From the NCBI RefSeq assembly GCF_008087085.1, contig NZ_VIYJ01000003.1, positions 496,001 through 560,000 of the forward strand: 64,000 bases of DNA. The letters are read 5' to 3'. A program made the translations under genes and the position numbers. Below are positions 1 to 9,287 of this stretch, piece by piece. The DNA is from Nocardioides rubriscoriae. GTDB lineage: Bacteria; Actinomycetota; Actinomycetes; Propionibacteriales; Nocardioidaceae. Every line of letters begins with the position of its first letter. Position 1 is the first letter of the stretch. The notes beneath the pieces were generated by a model, which did not search any database, was not told the origin of the DNA, and was given only the letters and a program-made list of their open reading frames with translations.

Positions 1-437
1 GCCACCCGTACCCGGCCCTGCGGGTCGTCGGCGACCCGGCCGGGGAAGATCCGCAGCCCGTCGCCCTCGCCGCGCGCGGTGCCGCACACGAAGCAGGTCG
101 GGAACGGGTGCGAGGTGAGCCCGGCGTACGACGCCTCCGCGGCCCGCGCGGTCGCCGCGTCGACCCCCGGCACGGTGGGGACGACGGCGTCGGCCGGGGC
201 CGCCTCGGCCACCAGCACGTCACCCCGCACGACCCACGCCGTCTCGCCCAGCCGCTCGTCCTCGCCGACCTCGACGGTCAGCGGTACGTCGAGCGGCGGC
301 GGCACCCGCAGCCGCACCCGCACCGGGCCGGGCGCCAGGTAGGCGGCCAGGGCGCCGGCCGTCCAGCCGCCGTTGCCGGAGGAGGGCGGCCCGCAGAACC
401 GCGCGCGGATGGTCAGGGGAGGCCGCGTGTGAGACAC
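1..437 (-). CDS. Thioesterase-superfamily-like protein, 3' end beyond window
   Basis: This gene runs off the left edge; about 145 N-terminal residues are visible from a GTG at 437. The opening reads like an acyl-CoA thioesterase-like hotdog protein: a short leader, GNGGWTAGALAAYL near residues 21-34, then a strand-rich segment and a CFVCG motif near residue 115. Actinobacterial proteins with this two-half layout are usually annotated as thioesterase-like with no proven substrate. The family call rests on resemblance only. It lies head-to-tail behind the photolyase gene, with 26 nt between that gene's stop and this start. Function is not known. Confidence 0.6.
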   Translation of the reverse strand, partial: MSHTRPPLTIRARFCGPPSSGNGGWTAGALAAYLAPGPVRVRLRVPPPLDVPLTVEVGEDERLGETAWVVRGDVLVAEAAPADAVVPTVPGVDAATARAAEASYAGLTSHPFPTCFVCGTARGEGDGLRIFPGRVADDPQGRVRV

Positions 438-463
438 GGCAGCCACGCTAGCGTGGACCGGGG

Positions 464-1792
464 TCAGGCCTTGATCTGCTGGTAGCGGTCGAGGGCCTCC
501 TGGCGCTCGGCCTTGTGGTCGACGACCGGCTCGGGGTAACCGGTGGCCTTGCGGTCGGCGCTGCTGGGCTCGTGGGGGTCGTCGACGTCGGCCAGCTCGG
601 GCACCCACTGCCGGACGTAGGCGGCCGACGGGTCGAACTTGCGACCCTGGCTGGTGGGGTTGAAGACGCGGAAGAACGGCGAGGCGTCGGTGCCGCTGCC
701 CGCGGTCCACTGCCAGCCGTGGTTGTTGGAGGCCAGGTCGCCGTCGACCAGCCACTGCAGGAAATGGCGGGCGCCGTGCTGCCACTCGACGTGGAGGTCC
801 TTGACCAGGAAGCTGGCGGTGATCATCCGCACCCGGTTGTGCATCCAGCCGGTGGCGCGCAGCTGGCGCATGCCGGCGTCGACGATGGGGTAGCCGGTGC
901 GCCCCTCCTGCCAGGCCTCGAAGTCGGCCCCGGGGGCGTCGTACTGCATCTTCGCGAACTCGGGGCGCAAGTAGTCGCGGGCGGTGTCGGGGCGCTGGAA
1001 GAGCACGTCGGCGTAGAACTCGCGCCAGGCGATCTCCTGACGGTACGTCGTCGCGCCCGCACCCTGGCGGCCGGCAAGGTCGGCGAGGATCGTGCGGGGG
1101 TGGATCTCGCCGTACTTGAGGTGGTGGCTCATCCGCGAGGTGCCCTCGACGCCGGGCTTGTCGCGCGCGTCGTCGTAGTCGGTGACCTTGTCGAGGAACG
1201 CGTGCCAGGCCTCGTTCGCGGCGGCCTCACCGGCGGTGGGCAGCTCGATGCCGTCGGGGAGCGCGACGTCGGGCAGGTCGACGGTGTCCTTGAGGTGGCG
1301 CCAGCGGGCGTCGTCGGGCAGCGCGCCGGCCGGGTCGCGCCAGCCGTGCGCCGCCCAGGCCCGGGAGAAGGGCGTGAAGACCTTGTAGGACTGGTCGCTG
1401 CCGTTCTTGACCCGGTCGGGCGCCACGGCGTACGGCGAGCCGGTGCGGACCAGCTCGATGCCGGCGTCCTCGAGGGCCTCGGCGACGGCCTCGTCCCGGC
1501 GCCGGCCGTAGGGGCCGTAGTCGGCGGCGACGTGCACCGACGTCGCGCCCACCTCCTGCGCGGTCTCGACCACACGGCGTACGGGGTCGCCGTGGAGCAC
1601 CGAGACGGGCACGTCGCGGCGCAGCGCGCGCAGGCTGTCGACGAGGTAGGCGCGGCGGGGCAGGCCCGACGGGTCCCACAGAGCGGGGTCGAGGACGAAC
1701 AGCGGCAGCGTCGGCCCGTCGGCCAGCGCGGCGAGCAGCGCGGGGTTGTCGGCAGTACGCAGGTCGCGGCGGAACCACATCACGGACGTCAC
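464..1792 (-). CDS. phrB: Deoxyribodipyrimidine photolyase (CPD class I type)
   Basis: A light-driven FAD enzyme that splits UV-induced cyclobutane pyrimidine dimers. About 442 aa from a GTG at 1792. The N-terminal antenna-binding domain starts directly with the family signature MWFRRDLR. The C-terminal FAD domain shows TSRMSHHLKYGEI, WREFY, TGYPIVDAGMRQL, WMHNRVRM and the W-rich DLASNNHGWQW stretch that carries FAD and electron-transfer residues. A longer reading from ATG 1843 adds 17 residues not expected in the family and would overlap the divergent dtxR promoter, so the internal GTG is preferred. It could be a cryptochrome-like relative, but all photolyase hallmarks are present. Confidence 0.93.
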   Translation of the reverse strand: MTSVMWFRRDLRTADNPALLAALADGPTLPLFVLDPALWDPSGLPRRAYLVDSLRALRRDVPVSVLHGDPVRRVVETAQEVGATSVHVAADYGPYGRRRDEAVAEALEDAGIELVRTGSPYAVAPDRVKNGSDQSYKVFTPFSRAWAAHGWRDPAGALPDDARWRHLKDTVDLPDVALPDGIELPTAGEAAANEAWHAFLDKVTDYDDARDKPGVEGTSRMSHHLKYGEIHPRTILADLAGRQGAGATTYRQEIAWREFYADVLFQRPDTARDYLRPEFAKMQYDAPGADFEAWQEGRTGYPIVDAGMRQLRATGWMHNRVRMITASFLVKDLHVEWQHGARHFLQWLVDGDLASNNHGWQWTAGSGTDASPFFRVFNPTSQGRKFDPSAAYVRQWVPELADVDDPHEPSSADRKATGYPEPVVDHKAERQEALDRYQQIKA

Positions 1793-1846
1793 GGCGGCCA
1801 CTGTGCCAGTCGGGGCCGCCGTGGCGACCACCCTGTCGTGCATGGG

Positions 1847-1853
1847 TAAGAAT
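1847..1853 (+). promoter_or_regulatory. Putative leaderless -10 element of dtxR
   Basis: TAAGAAT ends 7 nt before the GTG at 1861, so transcription would start at or next to the start codon. No ribosome binding site is visible in the gap. Confidence 0.45.
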
Positions 1854-1860
1854 GGGGCGC

Positions 1861-2547
1861 GTGAGCGACCTCATCGACACCACCGAGATGTATCTGCGGA
1901 CCATCTACGAGCTGGTCGAGGAGGGCATCGTGCCGCTGCGGGCCCGCATCGCCGAGCGCCTGCACCAGAGCGGCCCGACCGTCTCGCAGACCGTGGCCCG
2001 CATGGAGCGCGACGGCCTGCTCACCGTCGAGGGCGATCGCCACCTCGAGCTGACCGACGACGGCCGCCGACTGGCGACCCGCGTGATGCGCAAGCACCGC
2101 CTGGCCGAGCGCCTGCTCACCGACGTCATCGGCCTCGACTGGGAGCTGGTCCACGAGGAGGCCTGCCGCTGGGAGCACGTCATCTCCGAGACCGTCGAGC
2201 GCCGCCTGGTCGAGCTGCTCGACCACCCCACCGAGTCGCCGTACGGCAACCCGATCCCGGGCCTCGACGAGCTCGGCGAGGTCGAGCTCGGCGAGGACTT
2301 CATGGCCGGCGTCGAGCCGCTGTCGAAGGCCGCCACCGACGCCGAGAGCCGGGTGCTCGTGCGCCGCATCTCCGAGGAGATGCAGAAGGACGAGTCGCTG
2401 ATGAGCGCCCTGCGCCGCGTCGGGGCGATGCCCGACAAGACCGTCACCGCGATCGCCACCACCGAGGGCGTGCTGATCGGCTCCGGCGGCGAGACCGCCG
2501 AGATCGAGCCCGAGGCGGCCGACCACATCTTCGTCAAGCGGCTCTGA
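1861..2547 (+). CDS. dtxR: Iron-dependent repressor of the DtxR/IdeR family
   Basis: Metal-activated repressor of iron-uptake genes, 228 aa. Numbered from GTG 1861 it aligns without gaps to DtxR: M10, C102, E105 and H106 (primary site) and H79, E83 and H98 (ancillary site) are all present. The N-terminal winged helix contains SGPTVSQTVARMERDGL, followed by the dimerisation domain (RKHRLAERLL, CRWEH) and an SH3-like C-terminal domain from about residue 150. This start reproduces the family numbering exactly, whereas the ATG three codons upstream does not. A candidate target site lies far downstream at 42684 in front of a siderophore-interacting protein gene. Convergent with the sirtuin gene. 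Confidence 0.95.
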   Translation: MSDLIDTTEMYLRTIYELVEEGIVPLRARIAERLHQSGPTVSQTVARMERDGLLTVEGDRHLELTDDGRRLATRVMRKHRLAERLLTDVIGLDWELVHEEACRWEHVISETVERRLVELLDHPTESPYGNPIPGLDELGEVELGEDFMAGVEPLSKAATDAESRVLVRRISEEMQKDESLMSALRRVGAMPDKTVTAIATTEGVLIGSGGETAEIEPEAADHIFVKRL

Positions 2548-2572
2548 GGGCGGTCTCGTCCCACGGGTCCCA

Positions 2573-2638
2573 GGTTTCACCGGCCGGCCGGTGAAACCCT
2601 GACCGGGACGATAAAATTTCGTCGTCCCGGACAAGCAT

Positions 2639-2658
<20 letters not shown>
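2573..2658. repeat. Composite palindromic element between convergent genes
   Basis: Three dyads lie in 86 bp. A 26-bp perfect palindrome (2573-2598) and a 22-bp perfect palindrome (2637-2658) share the 20-bp core TTCACCGGCCGGCCGGTGAA. Between them sits a hairpin (2603-2630) with 9-bp arms CCGGGACGA/TCGTCCCGG around an AT-rich loop. The element separates the tail-to-tail dtxR and sirtuin genes and probably works as a bidirectional terminator. The right palindrome supplies the sirtuin stop codon. Confidence 0.8.
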
Positions 2659-3504
<846 letters not shown>

Positions 3505-3508
<4 letters not shown>

Positions 3509-3774
3509 GCGCCGTACCGCACGCGGGCCTTGGCGCGGGCCTTCTCGGCCTCGACCGCACGGTCCTTGGGTGGCGCGGTGGTGACGAGGTCGTCGACCAG
3601 GTGCCGGGTGAGGTGGGCGATCTCGCGCACCGCCTGGTCGAAGACCGCCTGGTTGGCCGCCGACGGCTTGGTGGTGCCCGCGACCTTGCGGACGTACTGC
3701 AGGGCGGCCGCGTGCACCTCGTCGTCGGAGGCCGGTGGCTCGAAGTTGTTGAGCGGGCGGATGTTGCGGCACAT
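3505..3774 (-). CDS. DUF2277 domain protein
   Basis: An 89-aa protein that begins MCRNIRPLNNFEPPA and continues with AALQYVRKVAGTTKPS, the hallmark of DUF2277, whose function is unknown. Basic residues cluster at the C-terminus. It opens a two-gene unit with the sirtuin and overlaps it by four bases. The beta-propeller gene ends 5 bp upstream of its ATG, so it may be co-transcribed with the sigma-propeller pair above. Confidence 0.85.
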
Positions 3775-3778
3775 GCCG

Positions 3779-5812
3779 TCAGTTTAGGTCGAAGAACTCC
3801 ACGTCCTCGCCGGTCACCAGCGCCACCTTGCTCCCCGACACCGGCACCAGCCGCACCGCGTCGACGTCGCTGCCGAACTCCACGCGCGTCATCTCGTTGG
3901 TCATCCGCCCACCGCCGAGCTGGAGCCGCGACACGTAGCCGGCGCGGCCCTTGGCGATGACGGTGAGGACGATCCGCTGCTCCGGAAGCCAGGTGAACTG
4001 CCGGGGGTCGTCGCCGGCCTTGGCGTAGGTGCCGCGTCCGTACGACGTCACGTCGAGCCGGCGGGGGTCGGTCAGGTCGGTGACGTCGAAGAGCCCGGCC
4101 TGGGCGCCGGAGCGGCCGTCGGAGCCGACGCCGACGACCCGCATGGTGCCGAGCGGGTGCAGGTAGCTGGAGAACCCGGGGATCTTGAGCTCGCCGACCA
4201 GCCTCGGAGTGGCGGGGTCGGTGAGGTCGACGGCGTACAGCGGGTCGACCTGGCGGAAGGTGACGAGCAGGGCGAGGTCGTCGAACCAGCGCACCGCCTT
4301 GATCTCCTCGCCGACGCCGAGCCGGTCGACGCGGCCGACCTCGACCAGCTCGTCGCCGTCGGCGCGCAGGGTGACGATCGAGTTGGCGGCGTCGGTCTCC
4401 GACGACGGGCCGACCGCGACCCGCAGCACGCCGTCGTGCTCGTCCATCGACCACCGGTCGCGGACGTGGCCCTCGACCTCGCCGGCGCCGACGTAGGCCG
4501 CCGAGGTGCCGCCGAGGGTGAAGTCGTAGACGTGGGTCGTGCCGTCGGGGGCTTCGTACCCGCCGCGCGGGATCGTGCCGCCGAACACGTCGGTCGAGCC
4601 GCTGGCCGCGAGGTAGAGGTGGTCGGACGACTCGTAGGTCAGCGGGGCGTCGCCGGCCAGGCCGAGGGCGTCGGTCTCGCCGGGGGTGGCGGTGCCGAAC
4701 CCCACGACCGCCATCGTCGCCAGCCCGAGCTCGGCGCGCGGGATCGCCACCCGGTCGCAGGTGAGCAGGTCGGTGGGCTCGCCACCGTCGACCGAGACGT
4801 GGGGGAGCCAGTCGTCGAGGGTGGTCCTCTCCACCGCACTCCGGTTGGTGCGCAGGGCGCCGGGCTCGTCGGGGTCGGCGAAGGCGAGGTCGGGCAGGCC
4901 CTTCGACAGCACCACCCGTACGTCGGGGCCGTGCTGGCGCGTCGCGACCAGGCTGGCGTCGTAGTCGACGGTGTGCTCGAGCGTCGGCGCCTCCGGGTCG
5001 TCGATGTCGATCGTGAGCACACGGGTCTGCGGGGAGGCCTGCGGGTAGCCGTAGACGTCGTAGCCCGGGGAGCGCGTGCCGTCGTCGCCGACCGCGACCA
5101 CCGTCTGGCCCGACAGCAGGATCTCGCCGTCGTGGAAGTCGCCGAGGTCGAGGCGGCCGAGCTCGCGGACGGTGTCGCCGGAGACGTCGTACGTCGTCAG
5201 CTCGGCCTCGCGCAGCCGCACCAGGATCCGTCCGTCGGTCTTGACGCTGTCGGGCTCGTCGACCCCGGCCTCCTGGACGTTGGTGCCGGTGTCGGAGCCG
5301 TACGCGCCGGCCGTCTGCAAACCCTTTCCCGTAGTGAGCTGGGGGGCGTAGCCGCCGCGGGGCATGGCGCCGGACAAGTCCGTGAAGCGCTCGTTCGGGC
5401 CCCGCCTCAGCGTGGGGTTGTAGTAGAGGCCGTCGTAGTAGACCCGCCCGCCCCAGCCGTACTCGCTGACCAGGTCGAGCCCGCGGTCGACGTAGTGCTG
5501 GCGCAGCTCGTCGCACGACGCGGGCGCCTGCAGCTCGCCCTGGAACGCCGCCGGCGTGATCCCCGCCGCGCCACCCGGCGAGCCGCCCAGCGGCCCCTCC
5601 CCGGACGGCCCCGGCGACGACACCACCGTGCCGGCCACGAACGCCGCAGCGACGCCGCCCAGCACGGTGACCGCGGCCAGCGACCGCTTGAGCCGGGCCT
5701 CGGGGCGGCGCCGGCGCTCGGCGGCCGACGTACGGCGCGCCTCGCGCAGGATCGCGGCGACGGGGGCGGGCCCGACCGGCAGGTCGTCCCAGTGCTTCTC
5801 GAGGTCGGTCAT
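3779..5812 (-). CDS. Membrane-anchored beta-propeller protein, candidate anti-sigma partner
   Basis: A 677-aa protein with a cytoplasmic N-terminal segment of about 44 residues, one membrane span (about 45-67), then a long extracytoplasmic region of repeated beta-strand blocks of the Beta_propel (PF09826) type. Repeating elements include GDTVRELGRLDLGD, DPEAPTLEHTVD and LTDPATPRLVGEL. Its ATG overlaps the sigma-factor stop by four bases (ATGA). This layout, a short cytoplasmic tail, one span and a sensor-like domain coupled to an ECF sigma gene, is that of an anti-sigma factor. I see no zinc-binding anti-sigma motif in the tail, so that role is an inference. Confidence 0.85.
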   Translation of the reverse strand: MTDLEKHWDDLPVGPAPVAAILREARRTSAAERRRRPEARLKRSLAAVTVLGGVAAAFVAGTVVSSPGPSGEGPLGGSPGGAAGITPAAFQGELQAPASCDELRQHYVDRGLDLVSEYGWGGRVYYDGLYYNPTLRRGPNERFTDLSGAMPRGGYAPQLTTGKGLQTAGAYGSDTGTNVQEAGVDEPDSVKTDGRILVRLREAELTTYDVSGDTVRELGRLDLGDFHDGEILLSGQTVVAVGDDGTRSPGYDVYGYPQASPQTRVLTIDIDDPEAPTLEHTVDYDASLVATRQHGPDVRVVLSKGLPDLAFADPDEPGALRTNRSAVERTTLDDWLPHVSVDGGEPTDLLTCDRVAIPRAELGLATMAVVGFGTATPGETDALGLAGDAPLTYESSDHLYLAASGSTDVFGGTIPRGGYEAPDGTTHVYDFTLGGTSAAYVGAGEVEGHVRDRWSMDEHDGVLRVAVGPSSETDAANSIVTLRADGDELVEVGRVDRLGVGEEIKAVRWFDDLALLVTFRQVDPLYAVDLTDPATPRLVGELKIPGFSSYLHPLGTMRVVGVGSDGRSGAQAGLFDVTDLTDPRRLDVTSYGRGTYAKAGDDPRQFTWLPEQRIVLTVIAKGRAGYVSRLQLGGGRMTNEMTRVEFGSDVDAVRLVPVSGSKVALVTGEDVEFFDLN

Positions 5813-6369
5813 GGGGTCGCTCCCTCAGTGGAGTCAGTGGAGTCGGTGGAGTCGGTGACGTCGGGCCGCAGGTCGGTGAGGTGGTCGTCGGCGGCGAGCT
5901 GGGCCAGCGAGCGCGAGAGCCGGCTCTTGACGGTGCCGGCCGGCACGCCGAGCACCTCGGCGGTCTGCTGCTCGCTGAGCCCGGTGAAGTAGCGCAGCAC
6001 CACCACGTCGCGGTTGATCTTGGTCAGCCCGGCCAGGGCCCGGTGGACGGCGTCGGCGGTGTCGACGTCGGCCATCTCGTCGCGGCTCGCCGCGCCGCCG
6101 GGAGCGGGCTCGGGCAGCCGCTCGGACGGCCGCTCGCCCCACCAGCGTCGCCGCCTGCTGTCGCGCAGGCAGTTGAGCAGCATCCGGTAGACGTAGGCCG
6201 CCCGGTCGTCGGCGCCCACCACGCGAGGCCAGGCCGTGTAGCAGCGCACCAAGGTCGTCTGGGCCAGGTCCTCGGCCTCGTGCGGCGAGCAGCCGAGGAA
6301 GACCGCGGAGCGGACCAGCGTGCTCCACGACTCGCGCACGTAGGCCGCGTAGTCGGCGTCGTGGTCCAT
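5809..6369 (-). CDS. SigE-family ECF RNA polymerase sigma factor
   Basis: A 186-aa ECF sigma factor. Region 2 includes DYAAYVRESW and EAEDLAQTTLVRCYTAWPRV. Region 4 is the helix-turn-helix LTKINRDVVVLRYFTGLSEQQTAEVLGVPAGTVKSRLSR. The linker and the aromatic-rich YVYRMLLNCLRD segment match the actinobacterial SigE-like group. The C-terminus carries an imprecise TDS repeat encoded by reiterated GGAGTC units (about 5825-5860). A GAGAGGA Shine-Dalgarno sequence sits before the ATG. It is the first gene of a unit with the beta-propeller protein, which probably controls it. Confidence 0.93.
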   Translation of the reverse strand: MDHDADYAAYVRESWSTLVRSAVFLGCSPHEAEDLAQTTLVRCYTAWPRVVGADDRAAYVYRMLLNCLRDSRRRRWWGERPSERLPEPAPGGAASRDEMADVDTADAVHRALAGLTKINRDVVVLRYFTGLSEQQTAEVLGVPAGTVKSRLSRSLAQLAADDHLTDLRPDVTDSTDSTDSTEGATP

Positions 6370-6481
6370 CGGGTCCTCTCGTCACGGATCGCACGGGTGC
6401 GTCCTGCCGTACGACGGGCCGCACCGTCTCGAAGGTTCCACCCGATCGCGTGGAGATGTGTGCGGATGCCACGATGAGCGC

Positions 6482-7672
6482 ATGCCGAGCGACCAGCGCG
6501 ACCTCGACCTCGTCCTCTTCGGTGCCACCGGGTTCACCGGGGGGCTCACCGCCGACTACCTCGCCGAGCACGGCCCCAGCGGCCTGAGGTGGGCGCTGGC
6601 CGGGCGCAACCGGGCCAAGCTCGAGGCGGTCCGCAGCCGGCTCGCTGCCGCGCACCCCGACCTCGGCGAGCTCGAGCTGGTCGTCGTCGACGCCGGCGAC
6701 CAGGCCGCCCTGGCCGACGTCGTACGCCGGGCCAAGGTCGCCGTCACGACGGTCGGGCCCTACCAGCAGCTCGGCGGCCCGCTGGTCGCCGCGTGCGCCG
6801 AGACCGGCACCGACTACGTCGACCTGACCGGCGAGCCCGAGTTCGTCGACACCACCTACGTCGCCCAGCACGCCACGGCCGAGGCCAGCGGCGCCCGGAT
6901 CGTGCACGCGTGCGGGTTCGACTCGATCCCGCACGACCTCGGCGCCTACTTCACCGTGCAGCAGCTGCAGGCCGGCGGCGCCCAGGGCGACCCGGTCACG
7001 ATGCGCGGCGTGGTCCGCGCCGCGGGCACCGCCTCGGGCGGCACCTTCCACTCCGCGATGGGCGCGTTCTCCCGCGCCAAGCAGATGTCGGCGGCGGCCA
7101 AGGCCCGCCGCCGGGCGCAGGGCAAGCCCGCCGACGGCCGGTCCTCGCGCGCCGTGGCCGGCAAGCCCCACCGCGACAAGGTCCTCGGCTACTGGCTGCT
7201 GCCGCTGCCGACCCTCGACCCGCAGGTCATCGCCCGCAGCGGCGCCGCGCTGGCGGCGTACGGGCCCGACTTCCGCTACTCCCACTACGCCGGCACCAAG
7301 ACGCTGCGCTACGCCGCCGGTGGCATGGCCGGGGTGTCGCTGATCGCGGTCGCCGCCCAGGTGCCGCCGGCCCGCAGCTTCCTGCTCGCGAAGGTGCCGC
7401 AGGGCCAGGGGCCCGACGAGGCCAAGCGCGCGAAGTCGTGGTTCACCGTCGACTTCGTCGCCGAGTCCGGCGGGCGGACGCTCCACACCCGGGTCAGCGG
7501 TGGCGACCCCGGCTACACCGAGACCGCCAAGATGCTCGCCGAGTCGGCGCTGTGCCTGGCCTTCGATGACAACCCGGTCACCGCCGGGTGCGTCACCACC
7601 GCCCAGGCGATGGGCGACAACCTGCTGGCCCGGCTGCGGGCCCAGGGCATCAGCTTCGAGGTCGTCGACTGA
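6482..7672 (+). CDS. Saccharopine dehydrogenase-like / trans-acting enoyl reductase family oxidoreductase
   Basis: A 396-aa NAD(P)-dependent protein. The N-terminal Rossmann motif VLFGATGFTGGLTADYL is followed by LAGRNRAKLE and a catalytic-domain segment DYVDLTGEPEFVDTTY and ACGFDSIPHDLGAYF. This pattern matches mycobacterial saccharopine-dehydrogenase-like proteins and the trans-acting enoyl reductases used in lipid synthesis. No polyketide synthase is nearby, so the substrate cannot be given; a lipid substrate is an inference. The ATG at 6482 begins exactly at the Rossmann strand. The 113 bp between it and the divergent sigma gene hold both promoters. Confidence 0.85.
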   Translation: MPSDQRDLDLVLFGATGFTGGLTADYLAEHGPSGLRWALAGRNRAKLEAVRSRLAAAHPDLGELELVVVDAGDQAALADVVRRAKVAVTTVGPYQQLGGPLVAACAETGTDYVDLTGEPEFVDTTYVAQHATAEASGARIVHACGFDSIPHDLGAYFTVQQLQAGGAQGDPVTMRGVVRAAGTASGGTFHSAMGAFSRAKQMSAAAKARRRAQGKPADGRSSRAVAGKPHRDKVLGYWLLPLPTLDPQVIARSGAALAAYGPDFRYSHYAGTKTLRYAAGGMAGVSLIAVAAQVPPARSFLLAKVPQGQGPDEAKRAKSWFTVDFVAESGGRTLHTRVSGGDPGYTETAKMLAESALCLAFDDNPVTAGCVTTAQAMGDNLLARLRAQGISFEVVD

Positions 7673-7925
7673 CGGTGCGCCAGTGGCGCCCGCTGGCGCG
7701 CCGTCCCGACGGCGTGCCTCGCGCCCGGACCGTCCTGGCAGGGACGCCCCGGGCGCGAGGGAGGTCGAGGAGGCTCGTCGTCCGGGACTCCCTCCCTTGG
7801 ATCCCCGGCCGCACCAGCAGCAGCGCGCTCCCTCCCTCGGGACGCTGCCGCCTCTGCCTCCTCGACACCCCCCATCATGTCGTGGCCGCCAGAGCGCTCA
7901 GCAGGGGCGCCGGTCACGCCGCGCC

Positions 7926-7978
7926 GGGACCTTGGTCCCCGTGGGGGCCGCGTACGCCGTGGGCGGGACCTTGGACCC
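7926..7978 (+). promoter_or_regulatory. Two DosR/DevR-like boxes
   Basis: GGGACCTTGGTCCC (7926-7939) and GGGACCTTGGACCC (7965-7978) are spaced 39 bp start to start, and the second ends 35 nt before the ATG of the PNPOx-like gene. They match the core GGGAC(N)TT(N)GTCCC of the mycobacterial DosR box. The rest of the 341-bp gap (7673-8013) is GC-rich with no other gene visible. Confidence 0.55.
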
Positions 7979-8013
7979 TGGGACCCCCGCCCGGCGCCGT
8001 CCACGATGGCGCG

Positions 8014-8430
8014 ATGAGGACCTTCAAGGACCCCACGGTGCTGGCCCGTGCCGAGTGCGATCGGCTGCTGCGCGCCGGCATCCTCGGCCGGATGGCCCTG
8101 ACCACCCCGGGCGGCCCGGAGATCGTGCCCGTCCACTACCGGGTGTGGGGCGACGAGGTCGTGATCAGGACCCGGGCCCGCACCCTGCTGGCCCGCTGGG
8201 CCCACCAGGCGCAGGTCGCGTTCGAGGTCGACCTGGTCAGCCACGAGTGCTGGGCCGGCTGGAGCGTCGTGGCCCGCGGGGTGGCGGTCGTGACGCCCGA
8301 CGACGTCGGCGGTGCCGGCGAGGAGACTGCCGCCCTCGTCCGGCTGCCCTGGACCTCGCTCTCGGGTCACCAGCTCGGGTGCGGCTGGGACGCTCAGGCC
8401 TCGATGCCGGTGCGCACCACGTCGCTCTGA
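8014..8430 (+). CDS. Pyridoxamine 5'-phosphate oxidase-like (PNPOx fold) protein
   Basis: A 138-aa flavin- or F420-binding split-barrel protein. It shows LLRAGILGRMALTTPGGPEIVPVHYRV, VIRTRARTLLARW and VAFEVDLVSHECWAGWSVVARGVA, typical of small PNPOx proteins. The relative Rv0080 belongs to the M. tuberculosis DosR dormancy regulon, and two DosR-like boxes precede this gene, so hypoxia or redox control is likely. Its last 37 bp overlap the end of the oppositely transcribed membrane-protein gene. Enzymatic substrate unknown. Confidence 0.85.
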   Translation: MRTFKDPTVLARAECDRLLRAGILGRMALTTPGGPEIVPVHYRVWGDEVVIRTRARTLLARWAHQAQVAFEVDLVSHECWAGWSVVARGVAVVTPDDVGGAGEETAALVRLPWTSLSGHQLGCGWDAQASMPVRTTSL

Positions 8431-9218
8431 GCCTCGCTCTGAGCCTCGCTCGGAACGACGGCAGCAGCAGCGACGCCGGTCTCGCGGTCGGCGTGCGTGG
8501 CGACGAGGTAGGCGACCAGCGCCGCGAAGAGCAGCAGGCCCACCGCGGTGACCGGTCCGGTTCCCCAGCCCACGCCGCCGTCGTGCCGCGACTTGCCGAG
8601 CCAGTCGGCCACCGAGGCGCCCAGCGGCCGCGTCATCACGTACGCCGCCCAGAAGGCGATCGTGGCGTCGAGCCCGAGCCGCCACAGGGCCAACGGCACC
8701 AGGATCAGCACGCCGAAGAGCAGGATCGACCACACGAACCCCAGGCCCGCGTCGATCGCGGCGGCGTCACCCAGGGCGGTGCCGAGACCGAAGGTGAGCA
8801 GGACGACGCCCCAGTAGAAGCGCTCGCGGCGCGCGGTGACGATCGAGTGCACCGACAGGGTGCCCTCGCTGCGCCGCCACCAGACCAGCAACCCGCAGAG
8901 CAGCACGAGGTAGACCAGCGAGTCGACCCAGTACGGCGTCCCGAGGGCGACGTGCGGGCCGTCGGCGACCATCGTGCCGAACAGGGCGACGCTGAGCACC
9001 GTCGTCCAGTACCGGGCCGGGTGGTAGGCGTCGGCCCGCAGCTGCAGCCACAGCGCCACCGCGAAGCCACCGATACCGACGACGGCCGCCAGCGGGATGC
9101 TGAGCGTGCCGAGGAAGTCGGCCCCGGTCTCGCCGATCCCGGTGGTGAGCAGCTTGACGACCCAGAGCAGCAGGAGGACGGCAGGCACCTTGGGTGCCGC
9201 GAAGGGAGTGGTGGGCAT
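8394..9218 (-). CDS. COG4705 / DUF347-repeat integral membrane protein
   Basis: A 274-aa polytopic membrane protein with eight or so hydrophobic segments. It carries the repeated motif of this family, VPAVLLLLWVVKLLTTGIGETGADF near the N-terminus and the related YVMTRPLGASVADWLGKS near the C-terminus. The family has no assigned function. The C-terminal tail contains an imperfect SEAQSEAQS duplication encoded in the segment that overlaps the convergent PNPOx-like gene, so both tails constrain the same 37 bp. Confidence 0.85.
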   Translation of the reverse strand: MPTTPFAAPKVPAVLLLLWVVKLLTTGIGETGADFLGTLSIPLAAVVGIGGFAVALWLQLRADAYHPARYWTTVLSVALFGTMVADGPHVALGTPYWVDSLVYLVLLCGLLVWWRRSEGTLSVHSIVTARRERFYWGVVLLTFGLGTALGDAAAIDAGLGFVWSILLFGVLILVPLALWRLGLDATIAFWAAYVMTRPLGASVADWLGKSRHDGGVGWGTGPVTAVGLLLFAALVAYLVATHADRETGVAAAAVVPSEAQSEAQSDVVRTGIEA

Positions 9219-9287
9219 GGACGGGACCGTAGGCCCGGCTACCTGCCACGAGCCTGAGCGCCGGCCGGCCCCCCGCCACAGCAGGGC

